From assembly GCF_011044495.1 (NCBI RefSeq), contig NZ_CP049143.1, positions 1,240,001 through 1,304,000 of the forward strand: 64,000 nt of DNA, read 5' to 3'. Shown here piece after piece: positions 25,738 to 34,791 of this stretch. Source of the stretch: Roseimicrobium sp. ORNL1 (GTDB taxonomy: Bacteria; Verrucomicrobiota; Verrucomicrobiia; Verrucomicrobiales; Verrucomicrobiaceae). How positions within the stretch are numbered: the first letter of the stretch is position 1; every line of letters begins with the position of its first letter. Below the pieces are notes generated by a model. That model did not search any database, had not been told where the DNA came from, and was given only the letters and a program-made list of their open reading frames with translations. The position numbers and the translations under genes were made by a program.

Positions 25738-27507
25738 ATGAACGAACCATCATCGTCTCCGCAACGCCACGAGGACCGGCCATCTGGGGAAGTGGCCAGG
25801 ACCGTCCAGATACAGTCTCTTACCCCGGGTGGGGGCCATCCACCTGACCAAGCTGCACCTCAGTCCTCCGTCGCACCTTCTGGGAAGGGGATGAAACCGG
25901 CGCTCGTGCAAGTCGCTGCGGTTGACTACGGGTCCGAGCCATCTGGCGGGCTGCATGCATCATCAGCAGGAATATCGGGCGGCGTCGTGAAAAGGAATCT
26001 CCTTGAGGTCTATTGGGAGAAGGTGGGCGGTGGGTCGTTTCTCGTCAGCCTGGTGATTCACGCTGGGCTCTTGATTGGGGCCTTCTTCGTGGTGAAGGAA
26101 TACCAGCAGGAACCCGAAGTGGACTTCATGCCTCACGGAGAGGGTGCGGCAATGCATCAAGCAAATGTCAATCTCACGAAGACGGTTCAGAACTCAAAGA
26201 CCAGCAGACTGAAAGATTCTCTCAGGCCACAGAGGCTTGTGGTTCCCGGGCCGTCAAACCATCTGATGTTGCCTGAGTCCCCCATGGACGTCGAGTTGCC
26301 GGACGTGTCTCCCGACCTCGGGAGCGGCGGCCCCATGGGTGTGCCCGGTCCAGGTACAGGGAAGTTTGGGCCAGGTGGTCAACCGGGTGGGAGCACAGGT
26401 CAGGGAACTGCTTCCCGCTGGGTGCAACTCCCCATTTCCATGCGGGGCCGCTGCGGCAGCGCAGAACGTCTTCAGAAACTCAAGGAGAGCGGCGGCTCCG
26501 CCGAGTGTGAGCGCGCGGTGAGCAACGCGCTGGAATACCTCAAGAGCAAGCAGAAGCCCGATGGCAGTTGGGGCACCAATTCCAAGGGGGCCATGACCGG
26601 CTTTGCTCTCTTGTGCTATCTCGGTCGCTGCGAGACGCCGGAGTCCATCTACTACGGGGACAATGTGATGAAGGGCATTTTGTTTCTCGTCGAGATGCAG
26701 AAAAAGAATCCCTACAAGATGTTCAGCCAGGCGACCTCGGGGAATGGGCCGGTGTATGAGCATGGCATCGCGACGTATGCCTTGGGTGAGATGTACGCGC
26801 TAGCTCGCATGGGAGGCAAATCGCTGCCGGGGATGCGCGAGGCTTTTGAGGACGGCGTGAAGGTCATCATCGACAACCAGCAGCCAGGAGGAAGCTGGGT
26901 GTATGATACGGAGAAGGGATTCTACTCACCGGGTCGTGAGGACCTCTCCGTCACTGGATGGCAATATCAGGCGCTCAAATCAGCGAAGCTCTCCGGCTTG
27001 CAGATTGAGGGTCTGAACGGCGCGATTGAGAAGACGGTGAAATATCTCGAAGGCAAGCAGACCAAGGATGGTGGTATCGGCACGATGAATCGCGAAGGCA
27101 GCTACAATCAGTGGAACCTCACGGGTGCCGGCACCTTGGGACTCCAGACACTCGCGCATGGTGGGAAGAAGACGGAAATCAAGAAGGCCATTGCGTTTGC
27201 CCATGACCTTTTCAAAAAGGAACCGCCGGCCTTCGAGACGGGCGACATGTACGGCTGGTACTACTATCACCAGGCGTTCTTCCAGAACGGTGGTGAGGAG
27301 TGGAAGTATTGGAATGAGGCGGTGCTGCCGCAGATTCTGAAGGCGCAACAGGCGGATGGCAGTTGGAAGCCCAATGGGGCGGCGCACAATCCCTCGGCGG
27401 GTGGGGATAACGTTTATTCGACCGCGCTATGCACGCTCATGCTGGAGGTGTACTACCGGTATCTGAAGGTGGGGGACAGGGAGCGGGGGTCGTTGTTTGA
27501 TCGGTGA
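25738..27507 (+). CDS. TM-anchored alpha/alpha toroid protein 2
   Basis: A 589-residue paralogue of the upstream toroid protein. It keeps the VQIQSLTPGG motif, the KVGGGSFLVSLVIHAG transmembrane entry and a Gly/Pro linker (GVPGPGTGKFGPGGQPGG). The toroid, with QKPDGSWGT, QQPGGSWVYD, QTKDGGIG and QQADGSWKPN, is about 90% identical to copy 1 by eye, while the cytoplasmic region and linkers have diverged strongly. It probably has its own promoter because a terminator and a large inverted repeat separate it from copy 1. The two may mix in one complex or serve different ligands. Confidence 0.85.
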   Translation: MNEPSSSPQRHEDRPSGEVARTVQIQSLTPGGGHPPDQAAPQSSVAPSGKGMKPALVQVAAVDYGSEPSGGLHASSAGISGGVVKRNLLEVYWEKVGGGSFLVSLVIHAGLLIGAFFVVKEYQQEPEVDFMPHGEGAAMHQANVNLTKTVQNSKTSRLKDSLRPQRLVVPGPSNHLMLPESPMDVELPDVSPDLGSGGPMGVPGPGTGKFGPGGQPGGSTGQGTASRWVQLPISMRGRCGSAERLQKLKESGGSAECERAVSNALEYLKSKQKPDGSWGTNSKGAMTGFALLCYLGRCETPESIYYGDNVMKGILFLVEMQKKNPYKMFSQATSGNGPVYEHGIATYALGEMYALARMGGKSLPGMREAFEDGVKVIIDNQQPGGSWVYDTEKGFYSPGREDLSVTGWQYQALKSAKLSGLQIEGLNGAIEKTVKYLEGKQTKDGGIGTMNREGSYNQWNLTGAGTLGLQTLAHGGKKTEIKKAIAFAHDLFKKEPPAFETGDMYGWYYYHQAFFQNGGEEWKYWNEAVLPQILKAQQADGSWKPNGAAHNPSAGGDNVYSTALCTLMLEVYYRYLKVGDRERGSLFDR

Positions 27508-27550
27508 GGTTTCATTGGCTCACAAAACATTTGATGCTCTGACGCGAAGC

Positions 27551-27731
27551 GTCCCTGGACTGCGGCAACCTGTTGCCGCTTTGAAGAGTCCACAGCTTGC
27601 TGTGGCGATGGTGGCGCTTGCTCGTAGTGTGATGTGCCCAGGAATATTTGGCGACTCCGTCGCGGCACAGCGCGCAGTAGGCTGCGCTGAGAGAAAGCGG
27701 CAGCAGGCTGCACGCAGTCCAAGGCCTTCGG
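27551..27731. repeat. Family A inverted-repeat element, copy 2 (inverted)
   Basis: The same design as copy 1 but in the opposite orientation and more diverged. Arms lie at about 27551-27582 and 27694-27725, with interior hairpin segments CCACAGCTTGCTGTGG and CGCAGTAGGCTGCG. Outer flanks are GACGCGAAGCGTCC on the left and GGCCTTCGG on the right. It fills the gap between toroid gene 2 and the convergent aroE. Confidence 0.8.
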
Positions 27732-27740
27732 CTCCGGCTG

Positions 27741-28667
27741 CTATCTCACTTGCTCTCCCGTCAGCCCCCGCCGCATGTCTTCCAGCGGAACAGGTTCGCC
27801 GAACCAGTGGCCGAAGGAGATGGCTCCCTGGTGTAGCAGCAGCACGAGGCCGTCGCAGGTCTTGGAACCGGCAGCCTTGGCAGCTTCAATCAAAGGCGTG
27901 GTGCCATTGGCGCGATACACCATATCATATACCAGGTGTGCGGGGCGAATGAGTCCGGCATCGAACAGGGGTTCATCGCCTGGCTTCATGCCGCGCGGGG
28001 TGGCATTCACAATCAGGTCAGTGCGGGTGAGTGCGTCGGTGAGGGAGGCATCATCCCACTTCACGGCTTCGAGCTTGGTGGTGGGGGAGATGGCGGCGCA
28101 CTCTTCCATCAGAGGTTGCAGCTTCTCCACGGTGCGGTTTACCAGCAAGAGGGAGGGACATTTCTCCAGCGCGCTCTGCACAGCGACGGCGCGACCGGCA
28201 CCGCCACCGGCGCCGATGATGAGCACGCGCAGGTCACGCACCTCGCGGCCAAAGGCCTCGGCCACGGAACGCAGAAAGCCGGGGCCGTCCGTGTTGTAGC
28301 CGGTGAACTTGCCATCTTCGATGTGCACCGTGTTCACCGCTCCGAGCTGACGGGCGAGGGGAGAGACCTCATGCATCGCCTCCAGCGCCTCGAACTTGTG
28401 CGGGATGGTGCAGTTCACGCCGACAAAGCCGTGCTTCGCAAACAAGCCGAGCGCCTCCGCCACATTTCCCGGAGGCACCTGCACGCGGATGTACTGCGCA
28501 TCGATACCCCGGGCGATGAGAGCCGGGTTATGCATCTGCGGCGAGCGTGAGTGCGCGATGGGATCGCCAATGACGGCGACGCGGGCACGAGGAGACAGCG
28601 TGGGTGCAATGTCCTCCCACCGACGCAGCTCGTCGAGCGTGTAGTGATTCTTGCTGGTGCTCTCCAT
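27741..28667 (-). CDS. aroE: Shikimate dehydrogenase
   Basis: AroE reduces 3-dehydroshikimate to shikimate with NADPH in chorismate synthesis. The substrate motif IGDPIAHSRSPQMHN, NCTIPHK with the catalytic lysine, GAVNT, NTDGPGF, the dinucleotide loop GAGGGAGRAVA, NRT, and the C-terminal GLVLLLHQGAISF are all present. The ATG at 28667 gives 308 residues; a GTG 15 bases upstream is also possible. It follows gltX by 18 bp and is probably co-transcribed with it. Confidence 0.94.
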   Translation of the reverse strand: MESTSKNHYTLDELRRWEDIAPTLSPRARVAVIGDPIAHSRSPQMHNPALIARGIDAQYIRVQVPPGNVAEALGLFAKHGFVGVNCTIPHKFEALEAMHEVSPLARQLGAVNTVHIEDGKFTGYNTDGPGFLRSVAEAFGREVRDLRVLIIGAGGGAGRAVAVQSALEKCPSLLLVNRTVEKLQPLMEECAAISPTTKLEAVKWDDASLTDALTRTDLIVNATPRGMKPGDEPLFDAGLIRPAHLVYDMVYRANGTTPLIEAAKAAGSKTCDGLVLLLHQGAISFGHWFGEPVPLEDMRRGLTGEQVR

Positions 28668-28685
28668 GACGGTGAACGACACGAA

Positions 28686-30002
28686 CTAAGCGGCGAGCAA
28701 TGCCTGAGCACGTGCCAGACGGGCGAGCACGCGGTCCTTGCCAAGTACGAGCATCATCGCTTTCACATCGGGTCCGCGAGTTTGGCCACTCAGGGAGAAG
28801 CGGAGCAGCGGCATGAAGGCGCCGGCCTTCACCTTGAGCTCGGCGGCGAGGGCATTGATGATGGCGGTGATGCCGGCTTCGCTCCAGTCGGAGGTGGCTT
28901 CGAGAGCAGGACGCAAAGCGGTGAGCAGCGCAGGATGTTGCGCATTGCCTTTGAGTTTCGTGAGCGCTTCGTCTTCAAAGGCGAAGTCCTCGCGGAAGAA
29001 GAAGTGCACCCAGCCGGGGAACTCCGTGGCGATGCTGACCTTTTCCTTCACGGTTTCCAGCGCACGAGCGGCGTAGTCTTCATCCGTGACTTGCAGGCCA
29101 GCCTGCTCCAGCCAGTGGCGGGCATGCGCCACGAGGGCGGCGCCAGTGAGGTCGCGCAGGTGCTGCTGATTCAGCCAGGTGCACTTCGCCATGTCGAAGC
29201 GCGCATTGCTGTGGTGAATCTCGCTCACGTCAAAGAGGTCCACTGCTTCCTGCGCGGAGAACTTTTCGCGGTCCAGCTTCGGCGTCCAGCCGAGCAGGCA
29301 GAGGTAGTTGAAGACAGCTTCGGGGAGGAAGCCCGCGTTCTGATAGCTCTCGATGCTGGCGCCTTCGTCGCGCTTGCTCATCTTCGAGCCACCGGGATTC
29401 AGGATAAGCGGGATGTGGCCGAACTTCGGCGGCTCCGCATCGAGCGCGCGATAGAGGTCGATGTGTTTCCAGGTGTTCGGCAGATGGTCCTCGCCGCGGA
29501 TCACGTGGGTCATCTTCATCTCGATGTCATCCACCACATTCACGAAGTGGAAGATGTAGCCACCGTCCGGGCGACGGATGGTCATGTCCGGCTCATCCGT
29601 CGCGGCGAACTGGACATCGCCACACACGAGGTCAGGCACGAGAATGGGCACGCGGCTGAACTTGAAACGCACGGCGCCATTTTCTTCCGTGTAGACGCGA
29701 CCGGCGGCTTCGAGCTTGGCCAGGTAGGCATCGTAGATGTGTTTCCGCTGGCTCTGGAAGTAGGGGCCGGTATCGCCGCCTTTCTCCGGGCCTTCGTCCC
29801 AGTCGAGGCCGAGCCACTTGAGGCCGTCATAGATGGCCTGGCGGGCAGGTTCCGTGTTGCGAGCCTCGTCGGTGTCCTCAATGCGCAGGATGAAGGTGCC
29901 GCATGACTTGCGGGCCAGGAGCCAGTTGAAGAGGGCAGTACGGGCGCCACCGACATGGAGGTAGCCGGTGGGGGAGGGGGCGAAGCGAACACGAATGGAC
30001 AT
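28686..30002 (-). CDS. gltX: Glutamyl-tRNA synthetase
   Basis: A class I aminoacyl-tRNA synthetase charging tRNA-Glu. The start at the ATG at 30002 places RVRFAPSPTGYLHVGGA (the HIGH-type motif as HVGG) at the N-terminus, as is standard. The second signature SKMSKRDEG, HVIRGEDHLPNTW and GYIFHFVNVVDD are also present. Length is 438 residues, slightly short for the family. It is the first gene of a gltX-aroE pair. Confidence 0.95.
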   Translation of the reverse strand: MSIRVRFAPSPTGYLHVGGARTALFNWLLARKSCGTFILRIEDTDEARNTEPARQAIYDGLKWLGLDWDEGPEKGGDTGPYFQSQRKHIYDAYLAKLEAAGRVYTEENGAVRFKFSRVPILVPDLVCGDVQFAATDEPDMTIRRPDGGYIFHFVNVVDDIEMKMTHVIRGEDHLPNTWKHIDLYRALDAEPPKFGHIPLILNPGGSKMSKRDEGASIESYQNAGFLPEAVFNYLCLLGWTPKLDREKFSAQEAVDLFDVSEIHHSNARFDMAKCTWLNQQHLRDLTGAALVAHARHWLEQAGLQVTDEDYAARALETVKEKVSIATEFPGWVHFFFREDFAFEDEALTKLKGNAQHPALLTALRPALEATSDWSEAGITAIINALAAELKVKAGAFMPLLRFSLSGQTRGPDVKAMMLVLGKDRVLARLARAQALLAA

Positions 30003-30158
30003 CCCCGGCATGTAACGAAGGAATGCCCCCGCCTCAAGCCCCAAGCGGCCCCGGAAAGAATTTGAACTTTGTTCCGCGGGTGGACACCAATTGCAGGGTC
30101 CCCGGCGTTAATCCCTAAAGTGCTTGGAACTTAAGACTTCCCCCGTATCCTCCCGCGC

Positions 30159-31904
30159 ATGAAGAACCTGAAAAAGAAGGCGCTCATCCTGTTTCTCTCC
30201 CTCTCGGCGCTGCTCGTAGGGGTGGGCACTGGCGGCTACTTCTGGGTCGCCGGGAAGCTGGAGAAGGAATCCCTCATCGCGCAGATGGAGAACGCCTGGG
30301 ACTGCCGGGTGCAACTCGACCGGACGGAGGTGAACCTGCTCAGCTCCCCCGCCTCGGTGAAGCTGATTGGCCTGAAGATGATTCCCCGGGATGATGAAGT
30401 GGAAAAGCCGCAGGCCCAGCGCACGCCCATCAAGGACGAGGAAGTGCTGGTCGGCGCGTCTGAAGCCGTGCTCTCCATGGAACTCATGGACCTGCTGAGG
30501 GGCACGCTGAAGGTGGAGAAGCTGCACCTGGAGAAGGCGCTCGTGCGCATGCTCATCGACGAGTACGGCGACAGCAGCCTGGATGAACTCTTCGACTCGC
30601 CCTACGAGAAGGACGAGGACAAATATGAATACGTCGAGGTGCCGAAAGCGACGGCAACTCCCGCACCCGCGCCTGCGCCCAACGCTGCCTCTCCGGCGGT
30701 GAATCCTGCTCCTGCTCCTGCTCCGAGCCCTGAGAATGCTGCGCCGGTGCCTCCTGCTCCAGTGCCACCTGTTCCTGCACCTTCACCCACGCCAGCACCC
30801 ACTCCCCAGCCGACTCCCGACCCGGTGGCCACGCCTACACCGCCGGCTGGCACCGCGCCTGCGGCACCTGTTGCGCCATCTCCTGCCGCTCCCGCGCCTG
30901 ATGCAGCACCCGCACCCGCAGCGACACACACCATTGTGGTGACCAATCCGGATGGCACGAAGGTGACACTGGTCAGAAAGAAGAAGACCAAGAAGAAGAA
31001 AAAGAAGCGCGACAAGAAGGAGATGTACGCGAATGAGCTGAAGCTCAATCTCGACATCAAAGAGGTGTCCATCTCCAACGGTCTCTTTGAGAACATCGAC
31101 ATGGAGAAGGGCACGTACCTCACCTTCAGCGACCTGAATGTGGCGCTCAAGGACATCGACATTGTGCCGACGGCGCTGGCCACGCACAACTCCTGCCAGC
31201 TCGACATGAAGTCGGCCATCAAGTTTGTGAAGACGGAGAAGAAGAAGGAAGTCACCGTCGCGGACTTCGCCTTCGAGGGCAAGGGCCGGGCGGCTCCCTT
31301 CGATGCGGCCACCGGCTTGTGGAGTCCTGACCTGAAGTTGGAGATTCTCCTGAAGAAAGGCGGCCTGCTGGGTGGTCTTCCTTTGGGCAAGCAACTGGGC
31401 AAGAAGGATGCGAAGAAGGTCGCCGAGTACGGCATCAGCCTGGACGACGTGGCAATTGGTGGCGTGCTGACGGAGGAGACGAAGACGGGCATTCACGTGG
31501 TACGCGGCAGCAAGCTCATGCTGGAGGGCGATACCCGCTTCGCCTTCCCGCAGTATGAGATCACGATGCTGGACAACAGCTGGTTCAACGCACCCGAGGA
31601 TTTGATCAATGCACGTGCCAAGCTGGTGGTGAGCCCCGAGCTCACCCAGAAGATTGTGGAGGATGCGAAGAAGGTGCTCGAGAAGGAGCTTGGTGCGAAG
31701 GAGGCTGTGAGTGTGGTCGTGGATTTGCTCGTGATCGCCCTCATGGATGAGCAGAAACGGCTCGCCGTGCCCTTCCGTGCCAAGGGGCAGATGTCCAAGC
31801 CTGATGTGAGCCTGGATACCGCGCTCACGGATGTGAAGGACAAGCTCAAGGACGCCGGGAAGAACTTCCTGAAGGGGTTGTTTGATGGGGAGGAGAAGAA
31901 GTAG
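30159..31904 (+). CDS. AsmA-like membrane-anchored protein with Pro/Ala linker
   Basis: A 581-residue protein with one N-terminal transmembrane helix (about 8-28) and a periplasmic region. Segments such as VQLDRTEVNLLSSPASVKLIG and VEKLHLEKALVRMLID resemble AsmA/DUF748-type proteins, which shape the outer membrane or move lipids. An inserted run of about 100 Pro/Ala residues (about 165-265) is followed by a striking cluster of lysines (about 275-292). The AsmA-like pattern then resumes with NLDIKEVSISNGLFENIDM. I find no catalytic motif. Family assignment is by pattern only. Confidence 0.6.
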   Translation: MKNLKKKALILFLSLSALLVGVGTGGYFWVAGKLEKESLIAQMENAWDCRVQLDRTEVNLLSSPASVKLIGLKMIPRDDEVEKPQAQRTPIKDEEVLVGASEAVLSMELMDLLRGTLKVEKLHLEKALVRMLIDEYGDSSLDELFDSPYEKDEDKYEYVEVPKATATPAPAPAPNAASPAVNPAPAPAPSPENAAPVPPAPVPPVPAPSPTPAPTPQPTPDPVATPTPPAGTAPAAPVAPSPAAPAPDAAPAPAATHTIVVTNPDGTKVTLVRKKKTKKKKKKRDKKEMYANELKLNLDIKEVSISNGLFENIDMEKGTYLTFSDLNVALKDIDIVPTALATHNSCQLDMKSAIKFVKTEKKKEVTVADFAFEGKGRAAPFDAATGLWSPDLKLEILLKKGGLLGGLPLGKQLGKKDAKKVAEYGISLDDVAIGGVLTEETKTGIHVVRGSKLMLEGDTRFAFPQYEITMLDNSWFNAPEDLINARAKLVVSPELTQKIVEDAKKVLEKELGAKEAVSVVVDLLVIALMDEQKRLAVPFRAKGQMSKPDVSLDTALTDVKDKLKDAGKNFLKGLFDGEEKK

Positions 31905-31954
31905 TACCAGCAACAGCTGAAGAAGGGGTGTTGTGCCGGGTGCGAAGGCCTGGG

Positions 31955-32116
31955 CAAGGAGCGTGGACACTCTTGTCCGCCGTTCTGTTGCGCAGCGACC
32001 TCCAGCATATGAAAGCGACAGGTGACGCCTCTGGAGCAGTTGGTGGCATGTGGCCTTGCCTGCTAGACGAAAGAGCGTGGTACATCAGGGGCGGCGGACA
32101 AGAGTGTCCACGCTCC
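31955..32116. repeat. Family B inverted-repeat element, copy 2
   Basis: Perfect 24-base arms lie at 31958-31981 and 32093-32116. The interior shares GACGCCTCTGGAGCAG and TGGTGGCATGTGGCCTTGCCTG with the other copies. It begins about 50 bp after the AsmA-like gene. The remaining leader to the receptor start at 32527 is AT-rich near 32195-32240 and includes the imperfect dyad ATATGATGTACTATGTCATG. I could not recognise a cobalamin riboswitch in it. Confidence 0.88.
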
Positions 32117-32526
32117 CTTGAAGAGCCCGGTGCTTCTCCCCTGGGACGAATGGTCCCTTTTCATGTCTCGCCCCAGGAACTGCTTTCAGCGGCGATATGA
32201 TGTACTATGTCATGATATATAATAAGATGTTCTATCGAGGACAACGCTAAGGTCAGATTAGGTGTTTAGCCTCGCGTTGACTTGCCTGGATTTGTAGAGC
32301 CGTGTCTTGCTCGCGATTGTTTGGGCAATGGCTGTTCATGGGGTGCCGTTTCGGGGGACAGGGGTTGTTCATTGTGTAGTGAAGCGGGGGCTCTGGCGGC
32401 TGAAGGTCGTGCCGTTTTGCGTTGCGAGGGGTGACTTGCCCAAGGATGCACGGGGCGCAGCAAACTCCCCACGGCGACGCCAGCAGAACTGGAGGTCGCC
32501 GCGCATGCGCCGTCCACCACACTCCC

Positions 32527-34785
32527 ATGAATATCACATCCTCTCACACTACCACCGAGGGGCGATTCACACGCTTCGGGCTGGCCGTTTTGGCTGGCTT
32601 GACTTGCGGAGGTCTTGCCCTGGCACAGTCACCATCACAAACTTCGCCCCCGGCGAAACCAGCTCCTCCGGAGGCTGCCATCACCCTGCCGCCGGTCACG
32701 GTCACGGCAGAGACACCGCTGCGTACGAAGGAAGATTTGTTGAATCTGCCCCAAGCTATCACCGTCATTGAGCGGGAGGATCTCGTCCGCAGGCAACCTC
32801 GCACGCCCATTGAGGCGCTGCAGGAGGAGCCCGGCATCTGGGCTGTGAGCGTCGCTGCGCAAGGCTCGCCAATCATTCGCGGCCAGCTTGGCAATCGCAA
32901 TCTCTACCTCTGGGATGGAGTGAGAATCAACAACGGCGCCGGTTTTGGTGGCCCCAGTCCCTTCTTCAATCAGTACCCCATCGGCGCATTGGATCGCGTG
33001 GAAGTGATTCGCGGGTCGGGCTCGGTGCAGTATGGCAGCGATGCTATCGGTGGCGTGGTGAACCTCCTCACCCGTCGCGCCTCGTTCTCGGATACGGTGG
33101 ATGTGGGTGGTGAATTGTATGGACGCTATGGCTCCAACGACGACGAGTTCACCGAGACACTCGATGTGCACGCCACTGGCCCCACGCTTGCCTTCTCCGC
33201 AGGCATCACGCGACAGGATGTGGATGACTACCGTGGACCCGGTGAAGGGACGCTGAGTCCCACGAGTTATGAAGCGACCGGTGGCTATGCCAACCTGGCC
33301 TTCCGCCCGGCGGAGGGACACACCTTCCGACTCTCGTGGATTCACAACCGTCGTGACGACGTTGAAACGTATGTGCAGTCCAAGCTGAATGCGAATGGCG
33401 TGCCGCGCATCTTCACACCCGATGAGACGCGGGGGATTGTGAAGTTCGACTACACCGCGGAGAACCTTGGTTCCTGGAGTGATGAGCTGAAAATCTACGG
33501 CTACTACCACTACTATGACCAGCTCTCTGAGCGCCGCCGTCAGAATGATACCAGCTTCAGCAACACCGCGACGACCACGGACCAGGAGGTGCTCGGCGTG
33601 GGTATCCAGAATGCCGTCTCGTTTGAGAGGAACTCCGCCCGCCTCATCTACGGCGTGGACTATCGCTATGAGATGCTGGACTCTTCCATCAGCCAGTCCA
33701 TCCGCGACTTTGCCTCGGGAAACACCCGCGTGGTGGAGCCCTATGGCAATGTGCCAGATGGTACCTACGACGTGTTCGATGCGTTTGCCACGTTTGAGTT
33801 TCGCCCCACCCAGCGACTGCTCCTCACCGTGGGAGCCCGCTTTGAGAACTCGCATATCAATTCGGATCCTTCGCAGAGTGATGTGATCCCTGATGCCGGA
33901 TATGACATCAATGACCTCTCGATTGATGAGAGCTGGCAGTCCGTCACCTGGAATGCCGGTGCCATCTATAATGTCACGGACAACTGGGATCTCGTGGGCA
34001 ATATTGGCAGCGGATTCCGTGCGCCTGGCTATTGGGACTTGTTGAGTGCGGGTACGCCCACGTTCTCCAGCCGCATCGCCTACCTGCCCAGCCCCAATCT
34101 GGACCCGGAGAAGTCCATCACCTTTGAGTTCGGTCCGCGCTACCATTCGTCGCGCACGAACTTCTCGCTGGTGGGCTTCTATACGAAACTGGATGATCTC
34201 ATCGGTTCGCAGACGGAAGGCACCGTAACGCTTCCCGGACAGGGAACCTTCGCCGCCACGCATGAGGCGAACATTGGAGAGGGTTATGTCACCGGTGCCG
34301 AGCTCGCGCTGGCGTATGAGCTGGCGGATGACTGGACAGTCTTCGGCAATGCCACCTACACGTATGGGAAGGACACCGCGAGCGGCTATCCACCGCGGTT
34401 CATTCCGCCCTTCTTCGGCACGGTGGGTCTGCGCTATGAGCATCCCTCCGGTCGCTGGTGGGTGGAGGTGGTGGAGGTCTTCTCGGACCGCCTGCGCAGA
34501 CACGCGCCGGATGATGAGCAGGATGCGGGCTTCTCCAAGGACCCTGCCTATGGTTCACCGAATGATACAAACAATCCGCCTCTGCGTGATGATTTCACCA
34601 TCCCCGGATGGGCCATCACGAATGTGCGTGGTGGGGTGAATGTGTGGCGTGAGGGAGACCGGGCACTGGATCTGACCCTGGCCTTCAACAACATCTTCGA
34701 CACGCGCTACCGCGAAGCTTATGCCCAGCGGCAGAAAGTGGCTCCGGGGTTCGGCATTGTCGTGGGTGCGCGACTGACGTTCTAA
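32527..34785 (+). CDS. TonB-dependent outer-membrane receptor
   Basis: A 752-residue receptor starting at the ATG at 32527, with a signal peptide ending near GLALAQ. It has a TonB-box-like LPPVTVTAE and a plug domain (LNLPQAITVIEREDLVRRQ, IIRGQLGNRNLYLWDGVRINN, DRVEVIRGSGSVQYGSDAIGGVVNL). The 22-strand barrel ends in Phe (GARLTF). It is 6 bp upstream of a CobN/HmuS-like chelatase gene, which suggests that it imports haem, a cobalamin-like corrinoid or another metal-tetrapyrrole. Barrel sequence alone does not reveal the ligand. Confidence 0.93.
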   Translation: MNITSSHTTTEGRFTRFGLAVLAGLTCGGLALAQSPSQTSPPAKPAPPEAAITLPPVTVTAETPLRTKEDLLNLPQAITVIEREDLVRRQPRTPIEALQEEPGIWAVSVAAQGSPIIRGQLGNRNLYLWDGVRINNGAGFGGPSPFFNQYPIGALDRVEVIRGSGSVQYGSDAIGGVVNLLTRRASFSDTVDVGGELYGRYGSNDDEFTETLDVHATGPTLAFSAGITRQDVDDYRGPGEGTLSPTSYEATGGYANLAFRPAEGHTFRLSWIHNRRDDVETYVQSKLNANGVPRIFTPDETRGIVKFDYTAENLGSWSDELKIYGYYHYYDQLSERRRQNDTSFSNTATTTDQEVLGVGIQNAVSFERNSARLIYGVDYRYEMLDSSISQSIRDFASGNTRVVEPYGNVPDGTYDVFDAFATFEFRPTQRLLLTVGARFENSHINSDPSQSDVIPDAGYDINDLSIDESWQSVTWNAGAIYNVTDNWDLVGNIGSGFRAPGYWDLLSAGTPTFSSRIAYLPSPNLDPEKSITFEFGPRYHSSRTNFSLVGFYTKLDDLIGSQTEGTVTLPGQGTFAATHEANIGEGYVTGAELALAYELADDWTVFGNATYTYGKDTASGYPPRFIPPFFGTVGLRYEHPSGRWWVEVVEVFSDRLRRHAPDDEQDAGFSKDPAYGSPNDTNNPPLRDDFTIPGWAITNVRGGVNVWREGDRALDLTLAFNNIFDTRYREAYAQRQKVAPGFGIVVGARLTF

Positions 34786-34791
34786 GCGGCG

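Noticed and set aside
32117-32526. Cobalamin riboswitch before the TonB receptor
   Set aside because: I looked for the B12 box and the conserved GCCACTG core because a CobN-like gene follows. Nothing convincing was found.
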